DNA from: Carya illinoinensis
Lineage: Eukaryota; Streptophyta; Magnoliopsida; Fagales; Juglandaceae
Reading direction: 5' to 3'
Assembly (NCBI RefSeq): GCF_018687715.1
Contig: NC_056752.1
Span: 50,190,653-50,254,652 of the forward strand
Length of the DNA stretch: 64,000 nt
Below, piece after piece: positions 11,891 through 23,981 of the stretch. Under the pieces are notes generated by a model. It was not told the origin of the DNA. It worked only from the letters and a program-made list of their open reading frames with translations, and ran no database searches. The translations under genes were made by a program, and so were the position numbers. Positions within the stretch are counted from its first letter, which is position 1. Each line of letters begins with the position of its first letter.

Positions 11891-11902
11891 GCTCTGGTAC
11901 CA
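11891..11902 (-). other. Primer-binding site of the copia element
   Basis: Read on the minus strand it is TGGTACCAGAGC, one base different from the usual initiator tRNA-Met site. It lies two bases from the LTR. The roughly 490 bp between it and the gag start is the untranslated leader, with no other feature seen. Confidence 0.85.
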
Positions 11903-11904
11903 AT

Positions 11905-12274
11905 TGTTGTGCCTTAAGCTGCCTTGATAATAAACACAAAATAGATAGAGACAATATTTAAGTGGTTCGGCAATTTGCCTACGTCCACTGAGCGGAAACA
12001 CTATATTCAAAACAACTCTATCTCAAATGGCACACTACACACACTTCTCACACTTCTCTCTCACAATGGGATGATCTTCCCTTCATATGACCTCTCCTAT
12101 TTATAGGAGAGGCTGAACCCATCTCCCTCATATTACATCGCTGAATACCAGCTCAATTCATCTGGAGGCATATGTGAGAAATATCATCACATGGATACAT
12201 AAGAGGAACACAATCATATAAATTGGACACCACCACCACATGGATACCAATGAGTTGGACGGGGTCCCCCAACA
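11905..12274 (-). repeat. 5' LTR of the copia element (370 bp)
   Basis: On the minus strand it starts TGTTGGGGGACC and ends GGCACAACA, the TG..CA form of an LTR, with the primer site right after it. Only one LTR copy is in the window, so the boundaries rest on these end motifs. Confidence 0.85.
12091..12112 (-). promoter_or_regulatory. TATA box inside a perfect palindrome, copia LTR promoter
   Basis: CCTCTCCTAT and ATAGGAGAGG flank TT, a perfect 10-bp inverted repeat. On the minus strand it contains CTATAAATAG, a strong plant TATA box placed well for transcription towards the primer site. The U3 side faces the ABCC8 gene. Confidence 0.7.
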
Positions 12275-12845
12275 TTTTCTACGCATGGACAGAAACTTTG
12301 ACCCGAGGACGTGTAACGAGGCGTGTTCAACTGGAACACGTACACAGATTGCCAGTCAATGCTCCAGCATATTTTCCACTCGTTGCCTCAGCAACTTGAG
12401 CTTGTTTAAGGATTGAAAAGGGCCGGGGGTTCCAATCGTAAAATTATGCTATGAAAAATTCAACTACTTGTTTAAAAGTTTAATCAATTGAGAGAAAATG
12501 GACTAGATTACAGCAGTTTTTTTTTTTTTTTTAATAATAATAAAAAATCCAATGGTACGAAAGGACGCTTCGAAAGTTGTGTGGCCATACAGAAAAACGA
12601 GAATAGAGATGGTGATGAAGCAGTGATTGGTTAAGCTGTGATGATGCCGACTGCTGTTTTTGGAGATATGCACAGAAAAACGATAATAGAGGTGTGATGA
12701 AGCAGTGATTGGTTAAGTTGTGATGATGCCGACTGCTGTTTTTGGAGATGTGCTAGGAAGAAAAATATGTGTACATAAACTTCTTATAAAACTGGCTTAG
12801 AGCCTTGGATGAGATACTAAGATGATCCCAGAAATTATTCAAGCG
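12275..12845 (+). promoter_or_regulatory. Upstream region of the ABC transporter gene
   Basis: The short gap between the copia LTR and the ABC transporter start. It holds a tandem duplication at 12589-12753 and a TATA box TATAAAA at 12785-12791, 55 bp before the start codon. No gene is seen in it. The region before 12589 contains a 17-base T run near 12518-12534. Confidence 0.6.
12589..12753 (+). repeat. Tandem duplication (about 82 bp x2) in the ABCC8 promoter
   Basis: Two copies, 12589-12671 and 12672-12753, share acagaaaaacga, then gatgaagcagtgattggtta, then gatgatgccgactgctgttt. They differ by a few substitutions and a one-base gap. The repeat lies 93-257 bp before the start codon and so doubles any regulatory site in it, including the GATTGG (CCAAT-box complement). 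Confidence 0.9.
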
Positions 12846-15800
12846 ATGGCTTTCTTTGGGAGCTTAAATGGTATTTACATATGGTCCCTGTGTGCGCTCG
12901 CGCTCCCCCGCCTGTTTCTGTTATCTTCTTAAGCATCACAACTTCTAGCATGACCTGTAGTGAATTTCTAGACTTTTTCTTCTGAGGTTAAGAGCTTATG
13001 TCTTTAAATGTAATCTTAAAGAAGGATATTTTAAGATTTTGCTTTTTCAATGTGGAATGGACGATGACTTGTATACGCTATTGCGCCTTTGCTATCAATC
13101 CCTTGAAGTTCACCCGTTGTTGTATTTTTGGCAGGCTGCTGTAATTTTCTGGGAAAAAAATTTCTTATACTGCAGGAGAAAATCCACGGGCCTCTTTGTT
13201 TTAATCTCTATTTTATTTCATCGAATTTTCTGGTTTTTTCTTTTGTTTTGCTCGAATCTTTTAGATATTTCTCACAGTTTCTCTCAAAATTTATGAGCCT
13301 TTTCTTTTTAACCTCTATTTTATTTCATTGAATTTCTGGTTTCTCCTTCCTTGCATGAATCTTTTAGAATTCTCAGTCTTTGTTTTGATGAATATGCAGT
13401 GGGGTTCCCATGGATTTGTGAAGGAGAAATCAGTTTGGGTTCTTACTGCATTCAAAAGACAGTCATAGATGGTGTAAATCTGCTCTTCCTCTGTGCTTTC
13501 TACCTATTTTTCCTCATAGGATTTATAGGAAAACGTTCTGCCCGAGGTAGCAATGAAAAAGATTGGATCTTGGTAGTGGTTTCCATCTGTTGTGCTCTTT
13601 GCAGCATTGTTTATGTTACTGCCGGTATATGGAATCTAACGGCCAGAAATGACGAGTTCAATCAAATGAGCTGGCTGGTTTCCTTCGTTAGAGGACTGGT
13701 TTGGATCTCTTTTACAGCATCTTTGCTTGTTCAATCGTCAAAACCCATCAGGGTTCTAAACTCTGTTTGGTGGGTGCTGTCCTTTGCATTGGTTTCAGCT
13801 CTGAATATCGAAGTTCTGCTAAGATCACGTAGCATTGAGATTTTGGACATGGTGCCTTGGCCTATTAACTTTTTGCTTTTCCTTTGTGCACTTAGGAATC
13901 TCTGTCACTTTGTTTCTAGACATAACCTAGACAGCAGTCAAGCTGAACCTCTACTGGCCAAAAAGATTGAGAAAAGCCAAACAGATTTAGGCCAGGCCAG
14001 TGTTCTTAGCAAATTGACATTTTCTTGGATTAATCCTTTACTAAGCTTGGGCTACTCAAAACCATTAGCTCTTGAAGACATTCCTTCTCTAGTTTCCAAA
14101 GATGAAGCCAACTTTGCCTACCAAAAGTTTGCTCATGCATGGGATTCCCTATCAAGGGAGACGAGCTCGAACAAAACTCGGAACTTGGTTTTAATTGCCA
14201 TTGCAAAAGTTTACTTGAAAGAAAATATGTACATAGGATTTTGTGCATTTCTTAGGACAATTTGTGTAGTTTGTGCACCTCTACTACTCTTTGCTTTTGT
14301 AAATTATTCAAATCGCAATGATAGGAATCTGGATGAAGGTCTATCTATTGTGGGATGTCTAATTCTTGTCAAGGTTGTTGAGTCTTTGTCTCAAAGGCAC
14401 TGGTTCTTTGATTCAAGGAGGTCAGGAATGAGGATGAGATCCGCTCTAATGGTGGCAGTCTACCAAAAGCAGTTAAAGCTTTCGTGTTTGGGAAGGAGAA
14501 GGCACTCAACTGGGGAGATAGTGAATTATATTTCAGTTGACGCCTATCGAATGGGTCAATTTCCATGGTGGTTGCATTTAACATGGAGCCTTGGATTGCA
14601 GCTTTTCCTAGCCGTTGCCATTCTTTTTGGGGTTGTGGGTCTTGGAGCTCTTCCTGGTTTAGTTCCTCTTCTCATTTGTGGACTCCTCAATGTGCCTTTT
14701 GCAAAAGTACTACAGAAGTGTCAGTCTCAGTTTATGATTGCCCAAGATTTGAGACTGAGATCCACTTCTGAGATCCTAAACAATATGAAGGTCATAAAGT
14801 TGCAATCATGGGAAGAGAAATTCAAGAATTTGATTAAGTCCCTCCGTGACGATGAATTCAAATGGTTGGCTCAAGCACAGTTTAAGAAGGTTTATGGCAC
14901 CGTATTGTATTGGATATCTCCGACCGTCATTTCTTCAGTAATCTTCTTGGGTGTTGCCATTTTCGACAGCGCCCCACTAAATGCTAGTACTATCTTTACA
15001 GTTCTTGCAACATTGAGGAACATGGGGGAGCCTGTCAGAATGATACCGGAGGCTCTTTCTGCTTTGATCCAAGTGAAGGTATCTCTGGATCGTCTTAATA
15101 CTTTCCTGCTTGCTGAGGACCTGAAAAATGATGAAATCTGGAGAATCCCCTTTCAGAACTCGGAAAAGAGGGTGAAGATACAAGATGGCAATTTCAGTTG
15201 GGATCCAGAAAAATTGACTCCAACTCTAAGAGAAGTGAACTTAGAAATAAAATGGGGCCAGAAAGTTGCTGTTTGTGGGCCAGTGGGGGCTGGGAAATCA
15301 TCACTTCTTAATGCTATACTAGGGGAGATACCCAAGATTTCAGGAACGGTGAGTATATATATATATCTATATATATATTTTTTTTTTGGAAAAAAAAAGT
15401 ATTATTTTCCTTCAGAATTTGTGCGACTGATTTTGGTCTTTCATGGTGACAAACAGGTTAATGTATTCGGTTCCATTGCTTTTGTTTCTCAAATTTCTTG
15501 GATCCAAAGTGGGACGATTCGAGATAACATACTCTTTGGAAAGCCTATGGACGAGACTAGATATGAGAAGGCCATAAGAGCATGTGCTCTAGACAAGGAC
15601 ATCAACAGTTTCAGCCACGGGGATCTCACGGAAATAGGTGAGAGAGGGCTTAACATGAGTGGAGGACAGAAACAGAGGATTCAACTTGCTCGAGCTGTAT
15701 ACAGTGATACAGACACCTATCTCCTCGACGACCCATTTAGTGCAGTAGATGCACATACAGCTGCGACTTTGTTTAATGTAAGAAGACAAACTTTTAAGTT

Positions 15801-18800
15801 TCATGTGCATCAAATCTAGGACACATCAATGATCAAACTGTGGGATTGCAGGACTGTGTCATGGCTGCCCTTGAAAATAAGACTGTCATTCTAGTGACGC
15901 ATCAAGTGGAGTTTCTCTCAGAAGTCGATAAGATTCTGGTAGTATTACCAAAACTACGTTTGTTATTCATGTTATCCATGTGCACGGTACATTTTTCTTA
16001 TAAATAAGCGTTATGTTTCTTAACTTGCCAGGTTATGGAGGGTGGGAAAATTACTCAATCGGGAAGCTATGAGGAGCTCTTGACAGCTGGGACAGCATTT
16101 GAACAGCTCGTGAATGCTCATAGAGATGCAATGACTGGTTTGGGTCGTTCCGCTGATACCAGTCAAGGAGAATCTCAGAACGGAGATATAGTTCAGCCAG
16201 AGGAGTCTCAAAAGGAAAACAACGAGGGGACAACTACTGCGAAGGGAGTACCAGGAGTACAACTAACAGAAGAAGAGGAAATGGAGATTGGTGATGTTGG
16301 ATGGAAGCCATTCTGGGATTATATCCGTGTCCCAAGGGGAATGCTTCTTTTTATTTTAGGCGTATTTAATGTGTTTGGTTTTGTTGCTCTTCAGGCCGCT
16401 TCAACTTATTGGCTGGCTGTAGGCATTCAAATTCCTAACGTCTCTAGTGGCATCTTGATTGGAGTTTACGCTGCAATTTCAACACTTAGTGCTGTCTTTG
16501 TATATCTAAGGTCTCTATTTACAGCCCATCTAGGATTAAAAGCTTCTGCAACCTTCTTTTCTGGTTTCACCAATGCCATATTTAAAGCTCCCATGTTATT
16601 CTTCGATTCAACTCCTGTTGGGCGGATTTTGACTCGAGTAAGATTACTTCCTTATCGTCCATAATGGAATAGAAAAATATACTGTATTTTGTAACCTTGA
16701 AAGTTGGAAGTGTATCTCTTCTCTAGAGCCGGTACTCGTTTGCACATTCATGTTATCATTTTTCTCTTGCAGGCTTCATCAGACTTGAGCATTGTGGATT
16801 TCGACATACCTTTCTCCATCATCTTTGTTGCAGCTGCTAGTATTGAACTTCTGGGCACGATAGGAATTATGGCCGCCGTCACATGGCAGGTTCTCATTGT
16901 AGCTATTCTTGCCGTAGTAGGTGGAAAATACGTTCAGGTATATAGATCAAATATTCAAACTCTTGTTTTCTTGAATTTCTATCTTCAATGATGAGATGAC
17001 AAATTAAGTCAACTTCGTACTTTTACTTAAAGGGGTATTATCAAGCCTCTGCAAGGGAACTAATAAGGATCAATGGAACTACAAAAGCACCAGTTATGAA
17101 TTATGCAGCTGAGACATCACTTGGAGTGGTCACTATTAGAGCTTTTAACATGGCGGACAGGTTTTTCCGGAACTATCAAAAGCTCATTGACACAGATGCG
17201 AGACTTTTCTTCTATTCAAATGTATCCATGGAGTGGTTAATTATAAGGATCGAATTTCTTCAGAATTTGACCCTCTTCACTGCAGCTTTTCTTCTTGTTT
17301 TAGTTCCTAAGGGGTTTATAGCTCCAGGTACCGTTACTTTGTTACGACTGCCTATTTTTCATGGCATTTTCAGTCTATTCAGACGCTGATCATAACTTCC
17401 TCTTTCTTGGGTGGTCTACAGGACTTGTGGGGCTCTCTCTTTCTTATGCTCTGTCACTAACAGGCACCCAAATTTTTTTGACTCGATGGTATTGCTATTT
17501 ATCAAACTACCTCATCTCAGTCGAACGGATCAAACAATTCATGCACATACCACAGGAGCCTCCGGCAATCGTTGAGGACAAGAGGCCACCATCTTCATGG
17601 CCTTCAAAGGGTAGGATAGAGTTGCAAGATTTGACGGTAATAAAGCTACTTGAATTCTTATATCCAAGTTTTTTGAGTTCTTTACACTGCCACCATATCA
17701 CCGATCACCTCAAGTTGTAATTGATGAATTTGACATGCACCAACTATTCTTTCTTTGGGTTTGTTGCAGATAAAATATCGTCCAAATGCCCCATTAGTTC
17801 TTAAGGGAATCACATGCACATTCAAAGAAGGGAGTAAAGTAGGAGTTGTGGGAAGAACTGGAAGCGGTAAAACTACACTAATAAGTGCTTTGTTTCGTTT
17901 AGTAGAACCTGCAAGTGGGAAAATTCTTGTAGATGGACTAGATATATGCTCCATGGGTTTGAAGGATTTAAGAATGAAACTCAGCATCATACCTCAAGAG
18001 CCAACTCTTTTCAGGGGTAGCGTCCGGACTAACTTGGATCCTCTGGGTCTTTTCTCTGACGATGAAATATGGAAGGTTGGCCAGCAAATGATTCTCACAT
18101 TGATCAAATTCTTCTGAAAAGCGTTTTTTTTTTAATGTTTATCTTTGCATGTTGGACTCAAACCAGCTAACTTTCTCATTTATAGGCTCTTGAAAAGTGC
18201 CAACTTAAGGCAACAATCAGCAGCCTACCAAATCTGCTAGACTCTTCTGGTTAGTTTATGATCTTTACGTGAAGAAACTGGAATAATGTGATGTTAAAGC
18301 AAATACAGGCAATATTGCTCATTAACAAACCATGTATGTTTAACAGTGAGTGATGAAGGTGAGAATTGGAGTGCGGGGCAGCGCCAACTCTTTTGCCTAG
18401 GAAGAGTCCTCCTCAAAAGGAATAAAATTCTGGTTCTTGATGAAGCTACTGCTTCCATAGATTCTGCAACAGATGCTATTCTACAGAAAATTATCAGGCA
18501 GGAATTCTCTGAATGCACGGTGATAACCGTAGCTCATAGAGTTCCAACTGTTATTGACAGTGACATGGTCATGGTCCTCTCTTATGGTATGGTCTTACTT
18601 TCCAAACTCTGATATATCTATAGATCCATCTCTACAAACCCAATTTGGAATGGGTCTAAACTAGACATGATGGCAATTATTTTTTACAATAATCTTCTGG
18701 TGCTAGACAACTATATAAAATAAATAAATAAAAAGTGCTAGGCTTAAGGGCTCCCTACTAATCTGGGTTGGTTTGGACTTGCAGGGAAACTTGTAGAATA

Positions 18801-18909
18801 TGATGAGCCTACGAAGCTTATGGTGACAAACTCCTCCTTCTCTAAGCTTGTAGCTGAATATTGGTCTAGTTGCAGGAGGAACTCCTACCAGGATTTCAGC
18901 AAATCCTGA
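12846..18909 (+). CDS. ABCC8: ABC transporter C family, ABCC8-like (MRP subfamily)
   Basis: A full-length multidrug-resistance-associated ABC exporter; family members pump glutathione or other conjugates across membranes. Proposed coding exons: 12846-12870, 13400-15348, 15457-15777, 15852-15938, 16032-16637, 16773-16937, 17033-17327, 17422-17636, 17770-18075, 18186-18249, 18347-18586, 18785-18909. All introns are GT-AG and phases agree, giving about 1,465 aa. An N-terminal membrane domain comes first, then TMD1, NBD1 (Walker [10 protein letters not shown] near 636, signature LNMSGGQ near 723, Walker B TYLLDDP near 745), TMD2, and NBD2 (GRTGSGKTT near 1250, NWSAGQRQ near 1352, [12 protein letters not shown] near 1373). 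I preferred the ATG at 12846 because splicing its 25-nt exon to 13400 gives an N terminus like that of relatives. An ATG at 13351 would need read-through of intron. The substrate is unknown. Confidence 0.93.
13190..13383 (+). repeat. Imperfect tandem duplication in ABCC8 intron 1
   Basis: Two about 95-bp pyrimidine-rich copies share ctctattttatttcat, then gaatcttttaga. They lie just before the intron 1 acceptor at 13399. They may extend the pyrimidine tract but carry no coding signal. Confidence 0.75.
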
Positions 18910-19507
18910 GAAAAAGCTTGCATTTGGCATATAAACCATGCACAGTAACTTGAAATGGCCCCATCATTTTATTTGTAATTGTCTCAAGTGATTGCATAAA
19001 CACATTATCCTAAGGCACTGTCGTAGCAGAATTTAGGACTGTCTGAGAATATAGGTAAGATTCTATGATTATTGAATAATAAAAGCAAACTTTGTTATTA
19101 ATCGAGCTACATGAGATATGACCCAAGATGAGACCTTTTGACCTATTCTCTCTATCACCCACCACTCAATATTATCAATATTCTTTGACTTCCAAATGAT
19201 CTTATAATAATGGTTACGAATTCTTCTTCTCTGTCACCATCCAATCAATAGAAATGTCGTAAGCATATAAAATACTTCATAAAAAAAATTACTAATAAAA
19301 ATTACCAATTGGGCCCGTGGAGAAGCTTGCTCAGGTCCACAATCGTACATCCTGTACCCAATCTGGCCAACTAGCCAAGTTAGTGCAACAGGGCTTTAGA
19401 ATTAGTTCGGCCAGCAACAGAGCCCAGCGTTTCAAGACAGTTTCTATAAGGGCTGCTTTTCTTCAATCTGGGCTTCTGAAAAAAGATCAATAATAAAAAT
19501 TAGAAAA

Positions 19508-19672
19508 AATATAATTATAAGTACAATTATATACTAATCTGTACATTAATATAATGTGATTGATTAAAAAATAAATTTTATTAAAAATAATATTAATTTA
19601 AATTTTAAATATGATTGAATCAGTATTGGTACATAAATTATACGTGATTATACTTTTATGTAGTAAAATTCT
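19508..19672 (-). repeat. Palindromic MITE-like repeat, family B, copy 1
   Basis: It has the shared core atgtgattgattaaaaaata and attttattaaaaataatatt, flanked by TAATTATA-type ends in inverted orientation. It is the reverse complement of the copies at 20355-20520 and 51549-51720. No coding capacity. Confidence 0.75.
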
Positions 19673-20195
19673 AAAAATTAAAACCAAAATATATATACAA
19701 GAATACTCAAACCTTCATCAAGGGGATGCCACGACAAACATGGCATCCCACGGAGGGATAAGTTTTTTAACATGAATTAATATAGGACTCAAAAATAGAT
19801 ATTTTTGAACGTCCAGTGATCATTTTTAAAGAATATGAGACTCACAGACTAGTAATTAAATTTTCCTAAAAATACCCATAAATTCCGAACTTCAAAGTGA
19901 CCACTGATGTCTAAAGAAAGGCAACGAACGGAAGGTCTTCCTAGTAAATAGAGGAAAAGGTCGATCAAACGGTGGCATTATTCTTTCATTTTTTATTGCC
20001 TGTATTTAGGTCAATCTATGAATCTGGTTGAAGAACGTATGTACGATATCTGAACCTTTAGTGCCATTGCCATTTTGATTATTCATTATAGAGTAGAGAT
20101 ATTTGCATGATTGAATATGTGGTAGGTGATGTGGGCCAAAATGCACAAGAGACATATATATATATATATATAAAGAAGTGCTCTAACCACAAATA

Positions 20196-20355
20196 AATTA
20201 CACAAAAGTAAGTAATAGATTGACATGTCTTCATGTAATCTGTTAAATCTATTTTATAATAAAAATAACATTACAATCTAACGTACTGAGTCAAGTCACG
20301 TAATTTATAAATTTACTTTTATCTAATCACTTTGTGAATAAAGTATTTCTCATAT
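20196..20355 (+). repeat. Palindromic MITE-like repeat, family C, copy 1
   Basis: Ends such as acaaaagtaa and aatttacttttat are inverted copies around an ATTTTATAATAAAAATAAC centre. Related copies lie at 45398-45524 and 59416-59556. Confidence 0.65.
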
Positions 20356-20520
20356 AATATATAAATAAAGTCGTATACTAATCTGCATACCAATACTGAT
20401 TTCTTCATATTTAAAATTTAAATTAGTATTTATTTTAATAAAATCTACTTTTTAACTAATCACATTATATTGATGTACATATTAGTACACAATTATATTT
20501 ACAACTAGATTTTTCTAATA
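20355..20520 (+). repeat. Palindromic MITE-like repeat, family B, copy 2
   Basis: It has the family B core in the other orientation (aatattagtatttattttaat type, then actaatcacattatattgat). With copy 1 it forms an inverted pair about 0.7 kb apart. A TA/GC simple repeat begins at its right edge. Confidence 0.72.
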
Positions 20521-20553
20521 TATATATATATATATATATGCGCGCGCGCGCGT
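20520..20553. repeat. (TA)n(GC)n compound microsatellite
   Basis: A run of TA x10 passes directly into GC x6-7. Alternating purine-pyrimidine GC runs can take the Z-DNA form. The site is likely polymorphic. Confidence 0.9.
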
Positions 20554-21944
20554 ATACAAAGGAGTTAGCTTCGATTGGAGATTGAAAAACACTAAGCACG
20601 CCAGGTCCTTCAAAAAGTTTGGATTGTTGTCGCTTTGTTTGATTTTCCGCCCACATGTATCACCTCCCAGAACACAAAAGACAACCATGCAAACAGGACG
20701 CAACAATACGAGAAAAAAGAAAGGGAAAAAAAAAAAAAGTTTTTATAAAGTTATGATGGAGAATTTTTCATTAGATGTACGTAATAGATCATCATCATGT
20801 GGATGCATGATATCCAATATCCATGGGAGAAGGACGAGATGCCACAAAAGAAATGGATGGATGATAACATTAATGGGGTAACCCACATGGCAAACATATA
20901 CATATACATAGAATGAATTTAAAGCTACTGCTAGTGGACTTATCCTTTTCATTTGACAGAGATTCCTCGACCTATGAATATAATTAGGTTTCAGGAAAGA
21001 CAAGGAATGGAAAAGTTCCATTGGGCGAGATTGTCCACTATATTAATATGTGCAAACGTAACAACAGCTACATTTAGTTCAAAATCAAGAAACATGTAAA
21101 AGATGCACGTGAAAGAAGATTACCATGAAATATTGAAAGAGTGGTGAGTGGAGTAGGCACTCATCAGAATCTAAATCTTCATTTTTCCATATCAATCTCT
21201 TTCTGTTCTGTTTAATTGCCACCACTATCGAGATAAATTTCCCCTCCACTCTTGTTTTTCTCTTAATTTCTTATGGTGATTTAGAAACTAAATACAAGAT
21301 TGATTGATACTTCTGATGCTTTTGTCCTCCAGTTATGTTTATTCTGCTCTCCCAAACAGTGGCGAGAATCAAGAAATATATGAGAATGAAACCGAGAATA
21401 TCTGTATTTTATTTTTTATACTCATCTCTATCACCCGAACCTATGAATATGCTGCCAAAGCCAAAAAGGCACGATAAAGTTGCAATATTGCTAGCATGGG
21501 CAGTAGCTGGAAACCCGAATACTTATGCTGCTAATCAAGTAACTGGGAGAACTTGCAAATTGCATATTTAATTAATTATAATGGATCCCTGATAGAGATT
21601 TAATAAACAGCCTCTATACGCTTGATGTTTTGCAGATGGAATCCAGATAGGCAAGTTCTTCCTTGGTAATGGCATCTCATTCCACAACCTTGATCTTTGC
21701 ATGAGTTGGCTCCAAATCATGCTTCCATCCAAACTTCATATTTTTGTATGTTTTTTTCTGACATAAAGACAGAATAAAAGGCTAGGCATTTATAAATAGT
21801 TCATATTGATCCATTCTTGATCAATTCGGAAAACCACAAACTTACAAGCATCTTTCTAAAGCAAGACATAAACCCAAAAAAAAAAAGTCTTTAACTTGTT
21901 AGATTTGGCATCTTGCCAACATTCAAAGTTCAAACTCGAAGCTA

Positions 21945-23419
21945 TTATTGCTGGACAGGGAGAGCTTTAGGAAGGGCTTGAGCAGAAACAGAGATAGTTT
22001 GCAATTTGCAGTCAGCAGAGAAGAAATGGGAATTTTCTTCAAGGGAGATCTTGCTGATAAGGCTTAGCAGAATGCGCTCAAGGTCTTCTCCATCGATCCA
22101 CTCATGGATTTCTGCCTTAATAAGCGAAGGATTCTTGCAAATTAGATCCCACAAGGGAAAATTCTTCCTTGGCATCACATAGTCTCCATCTCTGAGCTTT
22201 AAGCTTGGGCAATAGTCTCCACTTCCATCCCCAAGATAGATGAACTTCTTCTCCTCTTCCTCCTCTGATACTGAGGCTTGTATTCTTTTTATGATCAAAC
22301 CCTGGAGTTTCACAAAGCAGAATTAGCCACAACTTCTTTATGTGATCAAAATCTTAAGGCTATAAAATCGGATATTATATGTGGGGTCGCAGAACAAAAA
22401 ACAACCCATCAATTAAAAAAATAGACACCGAAACTTTTATATTGTGTTCCGATTTTATTGGACCCAGTTCTGAATGGCTTTCCTCAAAGCGAGACATGTA
22501 CATGTCCACAATATTAATTATATATAATTAACACTAAAAACAATTAATATCAATATTTATTAATTATTTTTCGTGTCAAATTGGTCAACAAGTTGGATCC
22601 TTGTCGGAAATTAAATAATTCCACTAATTTTCATTTTCATTCTTAAAACGAATTAAATAGCCTGGCTCCAACAAATTGGGTACGTAGGAATTAATTACCT
22701 TGCACATGTTGGGTGGGCAGAGACTGCAGCCATGGGAGGATTTGTGGAAATCATGGTAGGGGAAGATCCTTAGCCTTCCTTCTTCATCCACAAAGCTTGG
22801 GTTCGTATTGATCTCCGAAAAATAATCCCTTAACCCGAGATGCTTCAGAATGGTCTCGATAAAAAACAGGTTTGCATCGCTTACAATCCTCAAATCACAC
22901 CTTCAAAGAAAAAAGGAAAAGCATAAGTTCCATTGCCGCCATAAACTTCACCTCCTAAAAACATTTACACAGATTTTATAGGGAAAAAAAAAAATAGAGG
23001 TTAGCAGAGAGATGATATATGTTTATTATACCCTAAAGCGTGGGCTGCTTTGATGGCAGGGACGACTCTTGGATGTATCGGTGTCCGTTTGAGAACTCCT
23101 TCAACGTCCTCGATGGTTTTTCCTTGATCATGGAGCTCCTTCATCATCCTATCCTGTAAATTTTTATTTTTTTTTTTGTAACAAAAAGCAAGAACGTTAA
23201 TTTTTCTTCCTTTTGAAAAGAAAAAACATAAAAAGAAAGTCCCCCGAATTAATTCTCATAAATAAATCAAGATTAACGTACCATGAGAGAGTTCCAAGGC
23301 ATGGTAGGGAGGAGCTCATTGAACATGTCTGTGGCGCCCAGATCGTCGATCACCCAGTTGTCGCTGTCGCAGTCGATGATCGTCTTGTCGAAGTCGAAAA
23401 CCACCACAATCCTGGTCAT
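21945..23419 (-). CDS. PEPC1: Phosphate-starvation type HAD phosphatase (PHOSPHO1-like; PEPC1/PS2 family)
   Basis: A small cytosolic-type HAD phosphatase. Arabidopsis members (At1g17710, At1g73010) act on phosphoethanolamine, phosphocholine or pyrophosphate and are strongly induced by phosphate starvation (family knowledge). Exons on the minus strand: 23419-23282, 23153-23032, 22900-22699, 22301-21945. All are GT-AG with matching phases, giving 272 aa, close to the family length. HAD motif I DFDKT (residues 9-13; the first Asp is the nucleophile) is followed by DCDSDNWV. Motif IV is GDGSGDYCPS (178-187). The Cys-rich HGCSLCPPNMC segment is typical of the PHOSPHO1 branch. No signal peptide is seen. 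A TATA box and two PHR1-type sites lie upstream. I cannot tell from sequence alone which substrate is preferred; the paralogue name rests on gene order. Confidence 0.92.
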
Positions 23420-23570
23420 TGTATTCCCACCTACGTGCCGATCGAGAATGCCGGAAAACAGTGTGGACCCAGGAAATTAACAGCACTTCAAAAAAACAAG
23501 TAGTATCTTTGGTTCTTTGTTCCTGTTACCAGCAGAATTGTTTGTGCTAAGCGACTCCGAAGGAGGAGGG

Positions 23571-23580
23571 TATTTATAGC
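23571..23580 (-). promoter_or_regulatory. TATA box of the HAD phosphatase gene
   Basis: On the minus strand it reads GCTATAAATA, 153 bp before the start codon. Transcription would begin roughly 30 bp nearer the gene. Confidence 0.7.
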
Positions 23581-23898
23581 CAAAGAATTGTGTGAACGTG
23601 AAGCAGAACAGTTACCCGAAATCCGCATTTTGGAGGAATATTACCTGAATAAAGAGCCAGTGGTACGCTGGATATGTTCAATTTTAATATACAGGTGACA
23701 GGTCCCTGTTTTAACGTTGCTTTATGTTTTCTAGAAAATGTCCCGTCCCTCCGAACACCATGTGCTGGCGGTGCGATGTGATGACTTTGAGATGATTAGG
23801 GCATCCAACGGGAAAGAGGGCGTTATCTTTTTTGCTAAAAAGATAAAAATAAGAAAAATGAAATTAAGTGCTGGTGAGGGAAAAACGCGGGAATAAGA

Positions 23899-23906
23899 GA
23901 ATATTC
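23899..23906. promoter_or_regulatory. P1BS (PHR1-binding) site, proximal
   Basis: GAATATTC is a perfect match to GNATATNC, the palindromic site bound by PHR1, master regulator of the plant phosphate-starvation response. It is 480 bp before the start codon of the phosphatase. Confidence 0.65.
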
Positions 23907-23981
23907 TGAGGAGAATTGAATTCACTTTGGAGTTCTTGCCTCTTGGCCACCACTGAACGCACTTTGCAACCAACAGTTTGG

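Larger units (their letters stand above)
9137..12274 (-). mobile_element. Ty1/copia LTR retrotransposon, degenerate, interrupted by the gypsy element
   Basis: On the minus strand the order from right to left is 5' LTR, PBS, gag, protease and integrase. The element stops at the gypsy LTR, where the sequence downstream of the integrase core is cut. Reverse transcriptase, RNase H and the other LTR should lie left of the window beyond the gypsy element. Integrase before reverse transcriptase defines the copia superfamily. The coding region has stop codons and frameshifts, so this copy is dead and older than the gypsy insertion. Confidence 0.93.
18910..21944. other. Intergenic region, no gene seen
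   Basis: About 3 kb between the convergent ABC transporter and phosphatase genes. It is AT-rich with palindromic repeats (19508-19672, 20196-20355, 20355-20520) and simple repeats (TA runs at 20153-20172 and 20520-20539, the latter joined to GC x6 at 20540-20553). Short open frames here have no recognisable product. The 3' untranslated parts of both genes must lie at its ends. Confidence 0.6.

Noticed and set aside
13039..13331. Frames between 13.0 and 13.3 kb as extra N-terminal ABC transporter exons
   Set aside because: They are Phe/Leu-rich translations of a T-rich duplicated intron. The 25-nt exon at 12846 explains the N terminus better.
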